A stretch of DNA of 64,000 bases from Flavobacteriaceae bacterium MAR_2010_72 (GCA_003550275.1 QXCW01000002.1:1984001-2048000), one strand, 5' to 3'. Shown: positions 17,238 to 26,587, counted from the first letter of the stretch. A program made the numbers and translations. Notes: a model not told the origin generated them from the sequence alone.

Positions 17238-19757
17238 TTAGGACCAGGCTTTAGGCATTTTTTGGTCACGCATTGGCACAAACACTAAATTGTCATCGGT
17301 ATCATCAACATTTACAAAATGCTTAAAGCGTTTGGACATATTAGGATCTTCAATGGCTTGTTTCCATTCGCATTCATACTTATTAACAAGGCCTTGCATT
17401 TCTAATTCTAATTCTTCAGCAATACCTAAAGTATCCTCAATGACGATTTTCTTTAAATAGTCAATCCCGCCATCTAACTTTTCTAACCATGGTGCTGTTC
17501 TAACTAATGGCCCAGCTGTGCGGATATAGTACATTAAAAAGCGATCAAGATATTTTATTACCGTTGCCTCATCCAATTGCTCTGCCAAGAGCTGTGCATG
17601 TTTTGGAGTGGCACCACCATTGCCGCATACGTAAAGATTCCAACCACCTTCAACAGCTATCAATCCAAAATCTTTACCTCTGGCTTCAGCACATTCACGT
17701 ATACACCCAGAAACACCTCCTTTTAATTTGTGAGGTGAACGCAAGCCTTTATATCTGTTTTCGATGTCAATAGCAAAAGTGACACTTTCATGCATACCAT
17801 ATCGGCACCATGTAGAGCCGACGCAACTTTTTACAGTTCGAAGTGATTTCCCATACGCATGACCACTTTCAAAGCCAGCATCGATTAATTCTTTCCAAAT
17901 AAGTGGTAATTGGTTTAGTTGAGCACCAAATAAATCAATACGTTGCCCGCCAGTAATTTTAGTATATAGATCGTATTTTTTAGCAACTTCACCAATAACA
18001 ATGAGTTTGTCAGGGGTAATCTCTCCACCTGCAATTCTTGGTACTACCGAATAGGTTCCGTTTCGCTGTATATTCGCTAAAAAGCGATCATTTGTATCCT
18101 GTATGCCCACCTGGCGATTGGGGGTTTCCATTGTAATGGTAGCAAAAATAGAAGCCAATGCTGGTTTACAAACTTCGCATCCATCACCTTCACCAAACAG
18201 ATTTATAGCTTCATCATAATCCTTTACTTTATTGATTTTTATTAAATCATAGAGTTCTTGCCTATTAAAACTAAAATGTTCGCATAGTGTTTCTTTTACT
18301 TCCTTGCCTAATGATTTCAACGTTTCATTGATCAAATCCACAACCATTGGTTTGCAACCACCACATCCCGTAGTTGCCTTGGTTTTTGAAATGACATCTC
18401 CTAAATTAGTACAGCCTCCATCTGTGATGGAGCAACAAATATCTCCCTTGGTTACACTTTCACAAGAGCACACTTGAGCAGCATCTGGGATGTCAGCAAC
18501 GCTTCCAAATGACGAGCCCCCTTCACCTCTACTTCCAAGGATCAATTCTTCTGCATCCTCTGGGATTGGCAACCCATTCAAATAAATTTGATGAAACATA
18601 TTATAGTCAGACGCATCGCCAACTAAAATCCCACCTAAAAGGGTTTTACCGTCATGACTTACATTTATACGCTTATATAGGTTTTTTGTTTTATTCTCAT
18701 AAATAATGGAATATCCTTTTTCCACAGGCATAAACGGCTCTCCATAACTTGCTACATCAACACCAATCAATTTTAATTTGGTTGACATATCAATGTCATC
18801 TTTCATAACGATCTCGCGATTGCCTAAAATTTGATTTATAGCGACTTCGGCCATATCATATCCTGGAGCTACAAGTCCATAAATCATATTATTATACAAA
18901 GCAACCTCTCCAATAGCATAAATTTCAGGATCCTTGGTTTGCATTTTGTTATTAACTATAATGCCACCACGAGTACCCATCTCTAAACTACAGGTTCTTG
19001 CCAGTTCATCGCGAGGACGAATTCCAGCTGAAACCACCAACATATCGACATCTATTTTATCATACTCACCAAACTCCATTCCTGTAATAGCATCTTCTCC
19101 CATAATTCTGTTGGTGGCTTTTGAAAGATGAACATGTATCCCAAGGGACTCAATTTTTTCTTGAAGCACTTTACTTGCCCGAGTATCTAATTGCCTTGGC
19201 ATTAACTTTGAAGCAAACTCAACTACATGAGGCTCAAAACCCATATCTAAAACTGCTTTTGCAGCTTCTAAACCCAATAAGCCGCCACCAAGTACTGCCG
19301 CTTTTATTTCACCTTTTTGTTCTGATCTTAAATCCTTGGCGAAAGCCAATATAGCTTCTAAATCCTCAATAGTTCTATAAACAAAAACACCCCTTTTTTC
19401 AATGCCAGGTATGTTTGGAACAAAGGGGGCCGATCCCGTTGCAAGAACTAAGTAATCGTATTTATAATGTAAATCTTTTGTCGTTGTGATTTTTTTTGAC
19501 GACCTGTGAATTGCAGTAATTCGCTCATCAGTAATGAGTTCTATATTGTGCTCTTCATACCATTCTCTAGGTGCCATCTCTAAAGCTTTGGCATCTTGAT
19601 CTTCAAAAAAAGCACTTAAATGAACCCTGTCATACGCTGGTCTCGGCTCTTCACCAAACACCATTATTTTAAACCCTTTATTATCTTGATGTTCAACAAA
19701 TTTTTCACAAAACTTAAAACCAACCATCCCATTACCGACCACAAGAATTTTTTTCAT
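17238..19757 (-). CDS. nirB: NAD(P)H-dependent nitrite reductase large subunit NirB
   Basis: 839 residues from the ATG at 19757 (MKKILVVGNGMVG). A TTG further up at 19778 lies inside the predicted -7 element and would not be transcribed. Domains in order: FAD/NAD-binding reductase (about 1-400; ILVVGNGMVG, LGGGLLGLEAAKAV), BFD 2Fe-2S (C430, C432, C465, C468), a second CEVC segment near 527-530, then two ferredoxin-like halves around the siroheme/4Fe-4S site C645-x5-C651 and C685-x3-C689. The enzyme carries out six-electron reduction of nitrite to ammonium. It is first of five genes with nirD, DUF4202, sensor kinase and regulator. Confidence 0.95.
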   Translation of the reverse strand: MKKILVVGNGMVGFKFCEKFVEHQDNKGFKIMVFGEEPRPAYDRVHLSAFFEDQDAKALEMAPREWYEEHNIELITDERITAIHRSSKKITTTKDLHYKYDYLVLATGSAPFVPNIPGIEKRGVFVYRTIEDLEAILAFAKDLRSEQKGEIKAAVLGGGLLGLEAAKAVLDMGFEPHVVEFASKLMPRQLDTRASKVLQEKIESLGIHVHLSKATNRIMGEDAITGMEFGEYDKIDVDMLVVSAGIRPRDELARTCSLEMGTRGGIIVNNKMQTKDPEIYAIGEVALYNNMIYGLVAPGYDMAEVAINQILGNREIVMKDDIDMSTKLKLIGVDVASYGEPFMPVEKGYSIIYENKTKNLYKRINVSHDGKTLLGGILVGDASDYNMFHQIYLNGLPIPEDAEELILGSRGEGGSSFGSVADIPDAAQVCSCESVTKGDICCSITDGGCTNLGDVISKTKATTGCGGCKPMVVDLINETLKSLGKEVKETLCEHFSFNRQELYDLIKINKVKDYDEAINLFGEGDGCEVCKPALASIFATITMETPNRQVGIQDTNDRFLANIQRNGTYSVVPRIAGGEITPDKLIVIGEVAKKYDLYTKITGGQRIDLFGAQLNQLPLIWKELIDAGFESGHAYGKSLRTVKSCVGSTWCRYGMHESVTFAIDIENRYKGLRSPHKLKGGVSGCIRECAEARGKDFGLIAVEGGWNLYVCGNGGATPKHAQLLAEQLDEATVIKYLDRFLMYYIRTAGPLVRTAPWLEKLDGGIDYLKKIVIEDTLGIAEELELEMQGLVNKYECEWKQAIEDPNMSKRFKHFVNVDDTDDNLVFVPMRDQKMPKAWS

Positions 19758-19775
19758 ATCTACGTATTTAAAAAA

Positions 19776-19806
19776 CAATATTAAGTATATTTACTTAATT
19801 TTAAAT
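19776..19806 (-). promoter_or_regulatory. nirB promoter with candidate NarL-type operator
   Basis: Perfect inverted repeat AAGTA-TATT-TACTT at 19783-19796, continuing AATTTTAAAT to 19806. On the minus strand the near-consensus -7 element TAATATTG is at 19776-19783, touching the palindrome by one base exactly as at narK. The predicted RNA start is about 12 bases before the ATG at 19757. The regulator that binds here is inferred, not shown. Confidence 0.65.
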
Positions 19807-19915
19807 GCGCAATTGCAATAATTTATACGTAAATCATGGATAATTATTGATTTCTTAATTTGAAATATGAATACTTTAATTTTTGTAATTATAAACCCTT
19901 TGAATTGATGATTTC

Positions 19916-22210
19916 CTAAACAGATTCAACGGTAATCTTTACACTTTTGGAAGCTGGGGTTTTGGCTGTATGGGCAAAACTGTCTAAAGGAACTAACACG
20001 TTGGCTTCAGGGAAATAGGTTGCACAGCAGTTTTTTGGAATATCATAACCTACCACTTTAAAATTGTTTGCTATTCGAATCACACCTTTAAAGCTAGATT
20101 TTAAATTTACTACCTGTTGCTCATGCAAACCGCGCTCTTTCATATCTTCTCGATTCATAAAGATGATACGACGTTCGTTGTATATCCCTCTATACCTGTC
20201 ATTTAATCCATAAATAGTGGTGTTGAATTGGTCATGACTACGTATGGTCATCATGATCAGTTCATCATCCTTTAATTGCCAATCGGGTAATTTATTAATA
20301 CTGAAATGCGCCTTGCCCGTTGCTGTTTTAAATTCCCTAACCCTAGCTCCATTGGGTAAATAAAACCCTGATGGCTGCATAAGCCTTGTATTATAATCCT
20401 GAAACCCTTCCACAACCTCCTGAATGTCATCACGCACCAAGTTATAATCTTCTACATAGCGCAACCAATCTATCTTCGTACGGTCTTTTAAAGTGGCATA
20501 GGCAACATTACAGACCACTGCAACTTCACTCATTAGTAATGCAGAACACGGTTCTAAAACGCCTTTTGTGGATGAGACAATACCCATTGAATTTTCAACA
20601 CTTTGTAGCTGCAATCCGCTTTTTTGATAATCCTTTTCAGTACGTCCTAAACACGGTAGAATAAGCGCCTCCTTTCCTGTTACCAAATGCGAACGATTAA
20701 GCTTGGTGCTTACATGGACTGTGAGCTCACAATTTGCTATAGCTTCAGCTGAATAGTTTGTGTCTGGAACAGCCGAAATGAAATTACCGCCTAAACCAAA
20801 AAACACTTTAGCTTTTTTCTCGTGCATCGCTTTTATGGCATCAATGACGGAATAGCCATGTTTGGAGGTAGGTTTAAATCCGTATTTTTTTTCTATTCTA
20901 TCCAAAAACGATTGTGGGGCTGATTCCCAAATGCCAACGGTTCTATCGCCTTGCACATTAGAATGGCCCCGAACCGGACAGGTTCCTGCCCCTTCTTTAC
21001 CAATACTTCCCTTTAATAGCAGTAAATTGACAAGTTCACGAATATTGTCAACAGCATTTTGATGCTGTGTGAGACCCATCGCCCAACATATAATCAACTT
21101 GTTGTTATTGAGGATAAGCTCGAAGGCCTCATCAAACACCTGTTTGGAAACGCCAGATAACCTTAAACAATCTTCAAAACTATAGTGTTTTAAGTCTGAA
21201 ATGAAGGCTTCATAACCCTCCGTATAGGTTTCAATAAATTCCTTATCAAAAATTGCGGCTGTTTCTTCTTCCTTTTCTAATAATTTTAGAAGTACTGCCT
21301 TTAAAAAAGCAACATCACCATTAATGCATATCGGTACATGTACATCGGCGATGGTTGTACCGCCAGCAATTAACTTCAATGGGTTTTGTGGATTGGTAAA
21401 CTTAATCAATCCAACTTCGGGCAAGGGATTAATTGCTATAATCTTACCACCGTTGTTTTTACATTTTTCCAATGCCGTCAACATTCTTGGGTGATTTGTT
21501 CCAGGGTTCTGCCCAATCACAATAACCAATTCAGCCTTATATAAATCATCAAGGGTGACCGAACCTTTACCAATGCCTAAAGTTTCGGACAAGGCACTGC
21601 CACTTGCCTCATGACACATATTCGAACAATCTGGTAAATTGGAGGTGCCAAACTCACGCACGAATAATTGATATAAAAAAGCGGCTTCGTTGGTGGTTCT
21701 ACCTGATGTATAGAAAATAGCTTCATCAGGATGATCTAACGCATTCAAATGTTTAGCTACTTTTTGAAATGCGTCATCCCAAGAAATAGGCTGGTAATGT
21801 GTAGCCCTAACTGGTAAGTACATAGGTTGTGCAAGCCGACCAGATTTACCAATCTCGAAATCGCTCCAACTCGACAACTCATTTAGGCTATATTGTTCAA
21901 AGAAATCACTGTCAATAGTACTTTTTTGAGCTTCTTCGGCAATAGCTTTTATTCCGTTTTCGCAATACTCACCCAATGAAGAACGTTCATCATCTGGATC
22001 TGGCCAGGCACAACCAGGGCAGTCAAAACCACCTTTTTGATTAATTTTAAATGCTAGCTTAACCGCATCTAGAGGCTTCATATATTTAGAAACCTGCCCA
22101 ATTGACGATTTTATGGCATTAAAACCAGCACTCGTTTTTGGTGGTAATGATACCTTCAAACTTGTGAAGTTTTCTGGGGTTTTTGCCTTATTTTTTGAGG
22201 ACGCACTCAT
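19916..22210 (-). CDS. FdhF/YdeP-family molybdopterin oxidoreductase
   Basis: 764-residue bis-MGD enzyme of the formate-dehydrogenase-alpha-like (YdeP) group. FDCPGCAWPDPDD has C64 and C67, the family's short cysteine motif, and the full four-cysteine 4Fe-4S motif of NasA is lacking. Other marks are FYTSGRTTNEAAFLYQLF, NMCHEASGSAL, VIGQNPGTNHPRM and a C-terminal molybdopterin part with TIRSHDQFNTTIYGLNDRYR and YFPEANVLVPL. Physiological substrates of this group are poorly known; acid resistance has been reported for E. coli YdeP. It is last in the operon with the hydroxylase and maturation genes, one base after the MobA-like gene. No fdhD is seen in the window. Confidence 0.85.
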   Translation of the reverse strand: MSASSKNKAKTPENFTSLKVSLPPKTSAGFNAIKSSIGQVSKYMKPLDAVKLAFKINQKGGFDCPGCAWPDPDDERSSLGEYCENGIKAIAEEAQKSTIDSDFFEQYSLNELSSWSDFEIGKSGRLAQPMYLPVRATHYQPISWDDAFQKVAKHLNALDHPDEAIFYTSGRTTNEAAFLYQLFVREFGTSNLPDCSNMCHEASGSALSETLGIGKGSVTLDDLYKAELVIVIGQNPGTNHPRMLTALEKCKNNGGKIIAINPLPEVGLIKFTNPQNPLKLIAGGTTIADVHVPICINGDVAFLKAVLLKLLEKEEETAAIFDKEFIETYTEGYEAFISDLKHYSFEDCLRLSGVSKQVFDEAFELILNNNKLIICWAMGLTQHQNAVDNIRELVNLLLLKGSIGKEGAGTCPVRGHSNVQGDRTVGIWESAPQSFLDRIEKKYGFKPTSKHGYSVIDAIKAMHEKKAKVFFGLGGNFISAVPDTNYSAEAIANCELTVHVSTKLNRSHLVTGKEALILPCLGRTEKDYQKSGLQLQSVENSMGIVSSTKGVLEPCSALLMSEVAVVCNVAYATLKDRTKIDWLRYVEDYNLVRDDIQEVVEGFQDYNTRLMQPSGFYLPNGARVREFKTATGKAHFSINKLPDWQLKDDELIMMTIRSHDQFNTTIYGLNDRYRGIYNERRIIFMNREDMKERGLHEQQVVNLKSSFKGVIRIANNFKVVGYDIPKNCCATYFPEANVLVPLDSFAHTAKTPASKSVKITVESV

Positions 22211-22211
22211 T

Positions 22212-22817
22212 TTAGTTTTTGAATTTTAAGCGATATTCCTTTTCATAATCTTCCAAAGTATCTAAATCTACATTTTTTACAGGAGGCACTAAAGTTTTAA
22301 CAAACAATTGATGCCTTTTTATGCATTGCTTTGCGCCAACATCACCCGTTAATTTTGAAAGTTCTTCAAAATAAGAAGCATCAAATAGCACAGGAACTCC
22401 TTGTATATCATCGTCATAAGCCGTAGCCAAAATTTGTTTGCGACTTGAACTAAAACTAGTCATCATCTTTTCCAAATAGTCTCTATCAACAAAGGGTTGG
22501 TCAGCCAAAACTATCAGAACGCCATCTGCGCTAGATGATGATTCCAATAGATAGTGTACACCATAAGCAATTGATGTTCCTAAGCCTTGCGACCAATCTT
22601 TATTATTCAAAATTGTCACCGGGTAGTTTTTGATCTCTTGTTTAACCGAATTAAAATTTGCTCCCAAAACCACTATAATCTCATGGGTATTGGTCTTTAA
22701 AACGTTTTCAATAGTGTGTCCCAACAAAGAATTTTTGCCCCATTTGAGTAGCTGTTTGGGTTGTCCCATTCGAGAGGAGCCTCCAGCTGCTAAAATGAGT
22801 ATGGCAATTTTAGACAC
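22212..22817 (-). CDS. MobA/MocA-like molybdopterin nucleotidyltransferase
   Basis: 201 residues with the nucleotidyltransferase start ILILAAGGSSRMGQPKQLLK, the central VLADQPFVDRDYLEKM and GVPVLFDASYFEEL. The fold transfers CMP or GMP to molybdopterin. The neighbourhood mixes a hydroxylase, which in many bacteria uses MCD, with a bis-MGD enzyme, so CTP (MocA-like) is more likely but GTP is not excluded. It lies 18 bp after xdhC and one base before the YdeP-type gene. Confidence 0.85.
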   Translation of the reverse strand: MSKIAILILAAGGSSRMGQPKQLLKWGKNSLLGHTIENVLKTNTHEIIVVLGANFNSVKQEIKNYPVTILNNKDWSQGLGTSIAYGVHYLLESSSSADGVLIVLADQPFVDRDYLEKMMTSFSSSRKQILATAYDDDIQGVPVLFDASYFEELSKLTGDVGAKQCIKRHQLFVKTLVPPVKNVDLDTLEDYEKEYRLKFKN

Positions 22818-22835
22818 GACGTAAGATTTAAAAGC

Positions 22836-23846
22836 TTATGTATGAATACGACCTAATTTTTCTTTAAGTGGCATGGGTGTTTGTTCCCTAATGACCGATA
22901 AAATTTCTGAAAGAATGGAAATTGCTATCTCTTGAGGTGTCTCTGCTCCAATATTAAGCCCGGCTGGGCCGTAAAGACCATCTAAAAAAGACTCCTCAAC
23001 ATCGGGACAATACTCTATAAACTGTGACAATAATTTTTCACGACGCTTACTTGGCCCTAAAAGTCCGATATAGGCAGGTTTTGTATCCTTTAATTCCAGC
23101 AAGTACTTTAAATCATTGGCAAAATTATGTGACATTAACACAATAGCTGTTTCATTATCAATAGAATTTAATTCCAAGGTATCGGGAGATACAGAAAAGA
23201 AAGCCGTAGCTCCTGGAAAATCTTCAATCGTTTTTGACTCTAAAGGTCCCGAAACCACCGTCACTTCCCAACCATTAAAATGCGCTAATTTACAGAGTTG
23301 CACTGCATCATGCTCTGCCCCAAAAATCATGAGTTTAAAACATGGCTGGAGCGATTCTGTAAATACCGAAAGTGAGGTTCTATTTTTGGTTTGGGATGAT
23401 AGGTTATAGACTTCTTTGTTGATTTGAATTGTAGAACCCAATCCTTCATGTTCCCCAATAGTTTTAGAATAAAAGCACTTCATGTTAAATACGCTTCGGT
23501 TAATTAAGGCTTTTTCAAAAGCATCAAAGAACCTATTTTCTGGAGAAAATTCTTCTATCAAAATATACAAAATGCCTTCACAACCCAACCGATAGCGGCC
23601 GTCATAGGTCATCATTTTAGGCTGACCTGTTTTAAAAACAGATTCTGCTTGTCGCAACACATCTTTTTCAACACAACCACCGCTCACTGCACCTATCATA
23701 GTACCATTTTCCAGGATCAGCATACGTACACCAGGTTTACGGTAAGAAGAACCGTCTAAATCAACAACTGTTGCCAAAACCGTCTTTAAACCTTCAGTTT
23801 TGGCAATGAAATGGTGCTCAACTATGGTCTTGAATTCGTGCGTCAT
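22836..23846 (-). CDS. XdhC/CoxI family Moco insertion/sulfuration factor
   Basis: 336 residues. The XdhC/CoxI N-terminal part has KTVLATVVDLDGSSYRKPG and GAVSGGCVEKDVLRQAE; the C-terminal Rossmann part has LMIFGAEHDAVQLCKLAHFN, LMSHNFANDLKYL and YIGLLGPSKRREKLL. The end, GPAGLNIGAETPQEIAISI, is the family hallmark. XdhC-type proteins bind sulfurated Moco and insert it into molybdenum hydroxylases. It starts 12 bp after the hydroxylase large subunit, its evident client. Confidence 0.92.
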   Translation of the reverse strand: MTHEFKTIVEHHFIAKTEGLKTVLATVVDLDGSSYRKPGVRMLILENGTMIGAVSGGCVEKDVLRQAESVFKTGQPKMMTYDGRYRLGCEGILYILIEEFSPENRFFDAFEKALINRSVFNMKCFYSKTIGEHEGLGSTIQINKEVYNLSSQTKNRTSLSVFTESLQPCFKLMIFGAEHDAVQLCKLAHFNGWEVTVVSGPLESKTIEDFPGATAFFSVSPDTLELNSIDNETAIVLMSHNFANDLKYLLELKDTKPAYIGLLGPSKRREKLLSQFIEYCPDVEESFLDGLYGPAGLNIGAETPQEIAISILSEILSVIREQTPMPLKEKLGRIHT

Positions 23847-23858
23847 AAAGGAAATTGA

Positions 23859-26066
23859 TTAACCAATTATTTTTTCGGGCTTCAAATACTTTGCAAAAGG
23901 CTGTTGTGTTAAACGCTGACCGGTAGCCGCATAAATGGCATTTGCCAAAGCGCCTACAGCTGGTGGCAAACCTGGCTCACCTAAACCTGTTGGATCAATC
24001 TCATTTTTAACAAAAAAGACCTCTATCTCTTCTGGTGCTTGAGAATGACGAATTAATTGGTATCTGTCAAAATTTGATTCGTTTGGTGCACCATTATTAA
24101 ATGTCAACTCGCTATACATGGCGTGACCTATACCATCAATAACACCTCCTTCAATCATATTTACAGCGGCATCCGGATTTACCACAATACCGCAATCAAC
24201 CGCACACCACACTTTTTTAACTTTAGGATTTCCGTTTTCCAAAACAAGATCTACAACCTCTGCCACATAGGTAGAATGGCAAAAATAGGCCGCAACCCCA
24301 CGATGAACACCTGGAGTTTTTTCTCCCCAATTGGATTTTTCCTTGACAAGTTTTAATACACCTGCATAGCGTTCAGCCTCGTATTCATTCTTTTCTCCTA
24401 CGGGATTAGTTATGGCACGGTCAAATAATTCCAACCGAAAATCTATAGGATCTTTTCCTGCCAATTCAGCAACTTCATCCAAAAACGATTGCTCTGCACC
24501 AGCAGTAAAGTGCGATCTAGGTGCCCGCCATGCCCCTGTTGTCACATTGGTTTCTGTATCAATTTTTTCTGCTGAATAATTCTCAACGGTTCCTGCCGGA
24601 AAACGATTTGGGAATATGGGGCCTTCAGGTAATCCTGCTCCTTTAACCGAAAAGGCTATTAAATTATTGTTTTCGTCAAGACCTGCCTTGTACGTAGCTT
24701 GGTACGCCGGACGATAGGTTCCTTGGGTCATATCATCTTCTCTAGTATAAATTAGCTTAACCGGTGTACCTGTTTTTTTAGATATAATGGCTGCTTCCAA
24801 TCCATAATGAACATAAAGTCGTCTACCAAAACCACCTCCCATGCGTGTCATATTTACCGTAATATTCTCGATTGGCATATTTAATAATTTCGACACAGAT
24901 TTTTCTAGAGGTTCAGGCATTTGAGTAGGCCCTATAAGCTCTGCCGAATTTTCGGTGACATTGGCAAAGAAATTCATCGGTTCCATAGTATTGTGTGCCA
25001 TAAACGGAGATGTATAGGTGCGTTCAATTACTTTAGCCGCCTTTTTAAAAGCCGCTTCTGGATTACCATCTTTTCTAGCCTGTTCAATAGTTCCTGATCC
25101 CGAAGCAAGTGCTTGTTCAAGTTTTATAGTATGCATTTCTGAACTTTCGAGCTCACTGACTGTTTCCCAATTCGCTTTTATGGCTTTTTTAGCTTTCATT
25201 AATTGCCACGTTGAATCACCAACTATGGCTATTTGTTGAAGAAAACCCTTTTCATCATTCCAATCTGGCTCATCAATTGCTGTATCTATTATAAAAGCAT
25301 CTGTAATACCTGGCATTGCTTTAATTTCCGCTTCATTAAAATCCTTTACTTTCATACCAAAGGCAGGTGGATGCTGGATCATTGCCAATTGCATACCTTC
25401 CCTTGTAAAGTCTAGCCCGAATAGAGGTTCACCAGTAATTATTTTCTTTCCGTCTACATTCTTTTTACTCGTGCCTATTAATTCAAAGTTTTTAATCTCC
25501 TTTAGTTCAACTTCTTCTGGGATTTCCATACCAACCGCATTTGAGGCAATTTTGCCATAAGAAACAGTTCGTTCTCCATTTGTTTCTTTTATAATTCCTT
25601 TAGTTACGGTTAAATCTGCAACAGATACACTCCACTCTTTTGCAGCGGCTTCCATCAGCATTCGCCTTGCTGTAGCACCTGCCATTCTTAGTGCATTCCA
25701 ACTTAACCTAATCGACAAACTTCCTCCTGCAAACTGGTTTTGATAAAACCCAGTATTTAAAGGTGCTTGTTCAACAACAACATTGTTCCAATCTACATCT
25801 AACTCTTCTGCAACGATCATTGGCATAGAAGTTCTAACATTTTGGCCAATTTCTGGGTTTGGTGAATAAATGGTTACTAAACCTGTATCCCCTATTTTTA
25901 TATAGCCGTTGATTTCAAACCATTCATTTGGAATGGCAATTTTTTCTATCTTTTTATCTGAAGTACATCCAGTTAACCAGCTAAATCCGATAAGCATCCC
26001 TCCGCCAGCGGCAACTGATACTTTCAAAAATGAACGACGATTATATTGTGTTTTTACTAGTGTCAT
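23859..26066 (-). CDS. Molybdenum hydroxylase large (Moco) subunit, isoquinoline 1-oxidoreductase beta-like, Tat-exported
   Basis: 735 residues of the xanthine dehydrogenase/aldehyde oxidase superfamily. The N-terminus has a twin-arginine motif (R10-R11-S-F-L-K) and a hydrophobic stretch ending in LTGC34, a lipobox-like site, so the enzyme may be exported folded and lipid-anchored. Moco-binding features include TRMGGGFGRR, GAWRAPRSH and, near the C-terminus, GLGEPGLPP with the catalytic glutamate. The two-part layout (separate 2Fe-2S subunit, no FAD subunit) fits isoquinoline oxidoreductase or aldehyde dehydrogenase types that donate electrons to cytochromes. The substrate is unknown. Confidence 0.88.
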   Translation of the reverse strand: MTLVKTQYNRRSFLKVSVAAGGGMLIGFSWLTGCTSDKKIEKIAIPNEWFEINGYIKIGDTGLVTIYSPNPEIGQNVRTSMPMIVAEELDVDWNNVVVEQAPLNTGFYQNQFAGGSLSIRLSWNALRMAGATARRMLMEAAAKEWSVSVADLTVTKGIIKETNGERTVSYGKIASNAVGMEIPEEVELKEIKNFELIGTSKKNVDGKKIITGEPLFGLDFTREGMQLAMIQHPPAFGMKVKDFNEAEIKAMPGITDAFIIDTAIDEPDWNDEKGFLQQIAIVGDSTWQLMKAKKAIKANWETVSELESSEMHTIKLEQALASGSGTIEQARKDGNPEAAFKKAAKVIERTYTSPFMAHNTMEPMNFFANVTENSAELIGPTQMPEPLEKSVSKLLNMPIENITVNMTRMGGGFGRRLYVHYGLEAAIISKKTGTPVKLIYTREDDMTQGTYRPAYQATYKAGLDENNNLIAFSVKGAGLPEGPIFPNRFPAGTVENYSAEKIDTETNVTTGAWRAPRSHFTAGAEQSFLDEVAELAGKDPIDFRLELFDRAITNPVGEKNEYEAERYAGVLKLVKEKSNWGEKTPGVHRGVAAYFCHSTYVAEVVDLVLENGNPKVKKVWCAVDCGIVVNPDAAVNMIEGGVIDGIGHAMYSELTFNNGAPNESNFDRYQLIRHSQAPEEIEVFFVKNEIDPTGLGEPGLPPAVGALANAIYAATGQRLTQQPFAKYLKPEKIIG

Positions 26067-26078
26067 GACTTTTGATTT

Positions 26079-26534
26079 TTAGAGTTTTGATGCTGTTTTA
26101 ACTGCTTGTTTGATTCTTAAATACGTACCGCATCTACAAATATTTCCGCTCATAGTTGCGTCTATTTCCTTGTCGGAAGGATTGGGATTGCTCTTCAAAA
26201 GCGCTGCAGCGGTCATAATCTGTCCTGCTTGGCAATACCCGCATTGCGGTACATCATGTTCCAACCATGCTTTCTGAACAGGATGATCGCCGTCTTTAGA
26301 AAGGCCTTCAATGGTGGTTATATTCACACCTTCAGCTTGAGATACTTGGAGTAAACAACTACGTGTTGCACTACCGTCTACATGTACTGTACATGAGCCA
26401 CACTGACCAATACCACAACCATACTTGGTACCAACAAGGCCTATTTCATCCCTTAAAACCCATAATAACGGTGTATCGGAATCTACTTCAACAGATCGTT
26501 TTTCACCGTTGATTTTTAAACTGTACTTTGGCAT
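26079..26534 (-). CDS. 2Fe-2S subunit of the molybdenum hydroxylase
   Basis: 151 residues with both iron-sulfur clusters of the family. The plant-ferredoxin type has C40, C45, C48 and C60 ([17 protein letters not shown]). The helical type has C98, C101, C133 and C135 ([11 protein letters not shown] and NICRCGTY). There is no signal peptide, so it would be carried out by the Tat signal on the large subunit encoded 12 bp downstream. It passes electrons from Moco to an outside acceptor. It is the first gene of the five-gene operon. Confidence 0.93.
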   Translation of the reverse strand: MPKYSLKINGEKRSVEVDSDTPLLWVLRDEIGLVGTKYGCGIGQCGSCTVHVDGSATRSCLLQVSQAEGVNITTIEGLSKDGDHPVQKAWLEHDVPQCGYCQAGQIMTAAALLKSNPNPSDKEIDATMSGNICRCGTYLRIKQAVKTASKL

Positions 26535-26564
26535 TTTTCGAAGTTTTTAATTAATATGCGTTAT

Positions 26565-26587
26565 CTGAAAAAAAGAAGATTTTTCAG
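26565..26587 (-). other. Small hairpin in the leader of the hydroxylase operon
   Basis: CTGAAAAA at 26565-26572 pairs with TTTTTCAG at 26580-26587 around a 7-base loop, in the 176-bp gap upstream of the 2Fe-2S subunit gene. It has no T-run, so it is not a clear terminator. It may be an operator or only a feature of AT-rich sequence. Nothing else is recognised in this gap. Confidence 0.3.

Noticed and set aside
19758-19778. Longer NirB N-terminus from a TTG at 19778
   Set aside because: The codon falls in the predicted -7 element; the ATG at 19757 gives the normal FAD-binding start.
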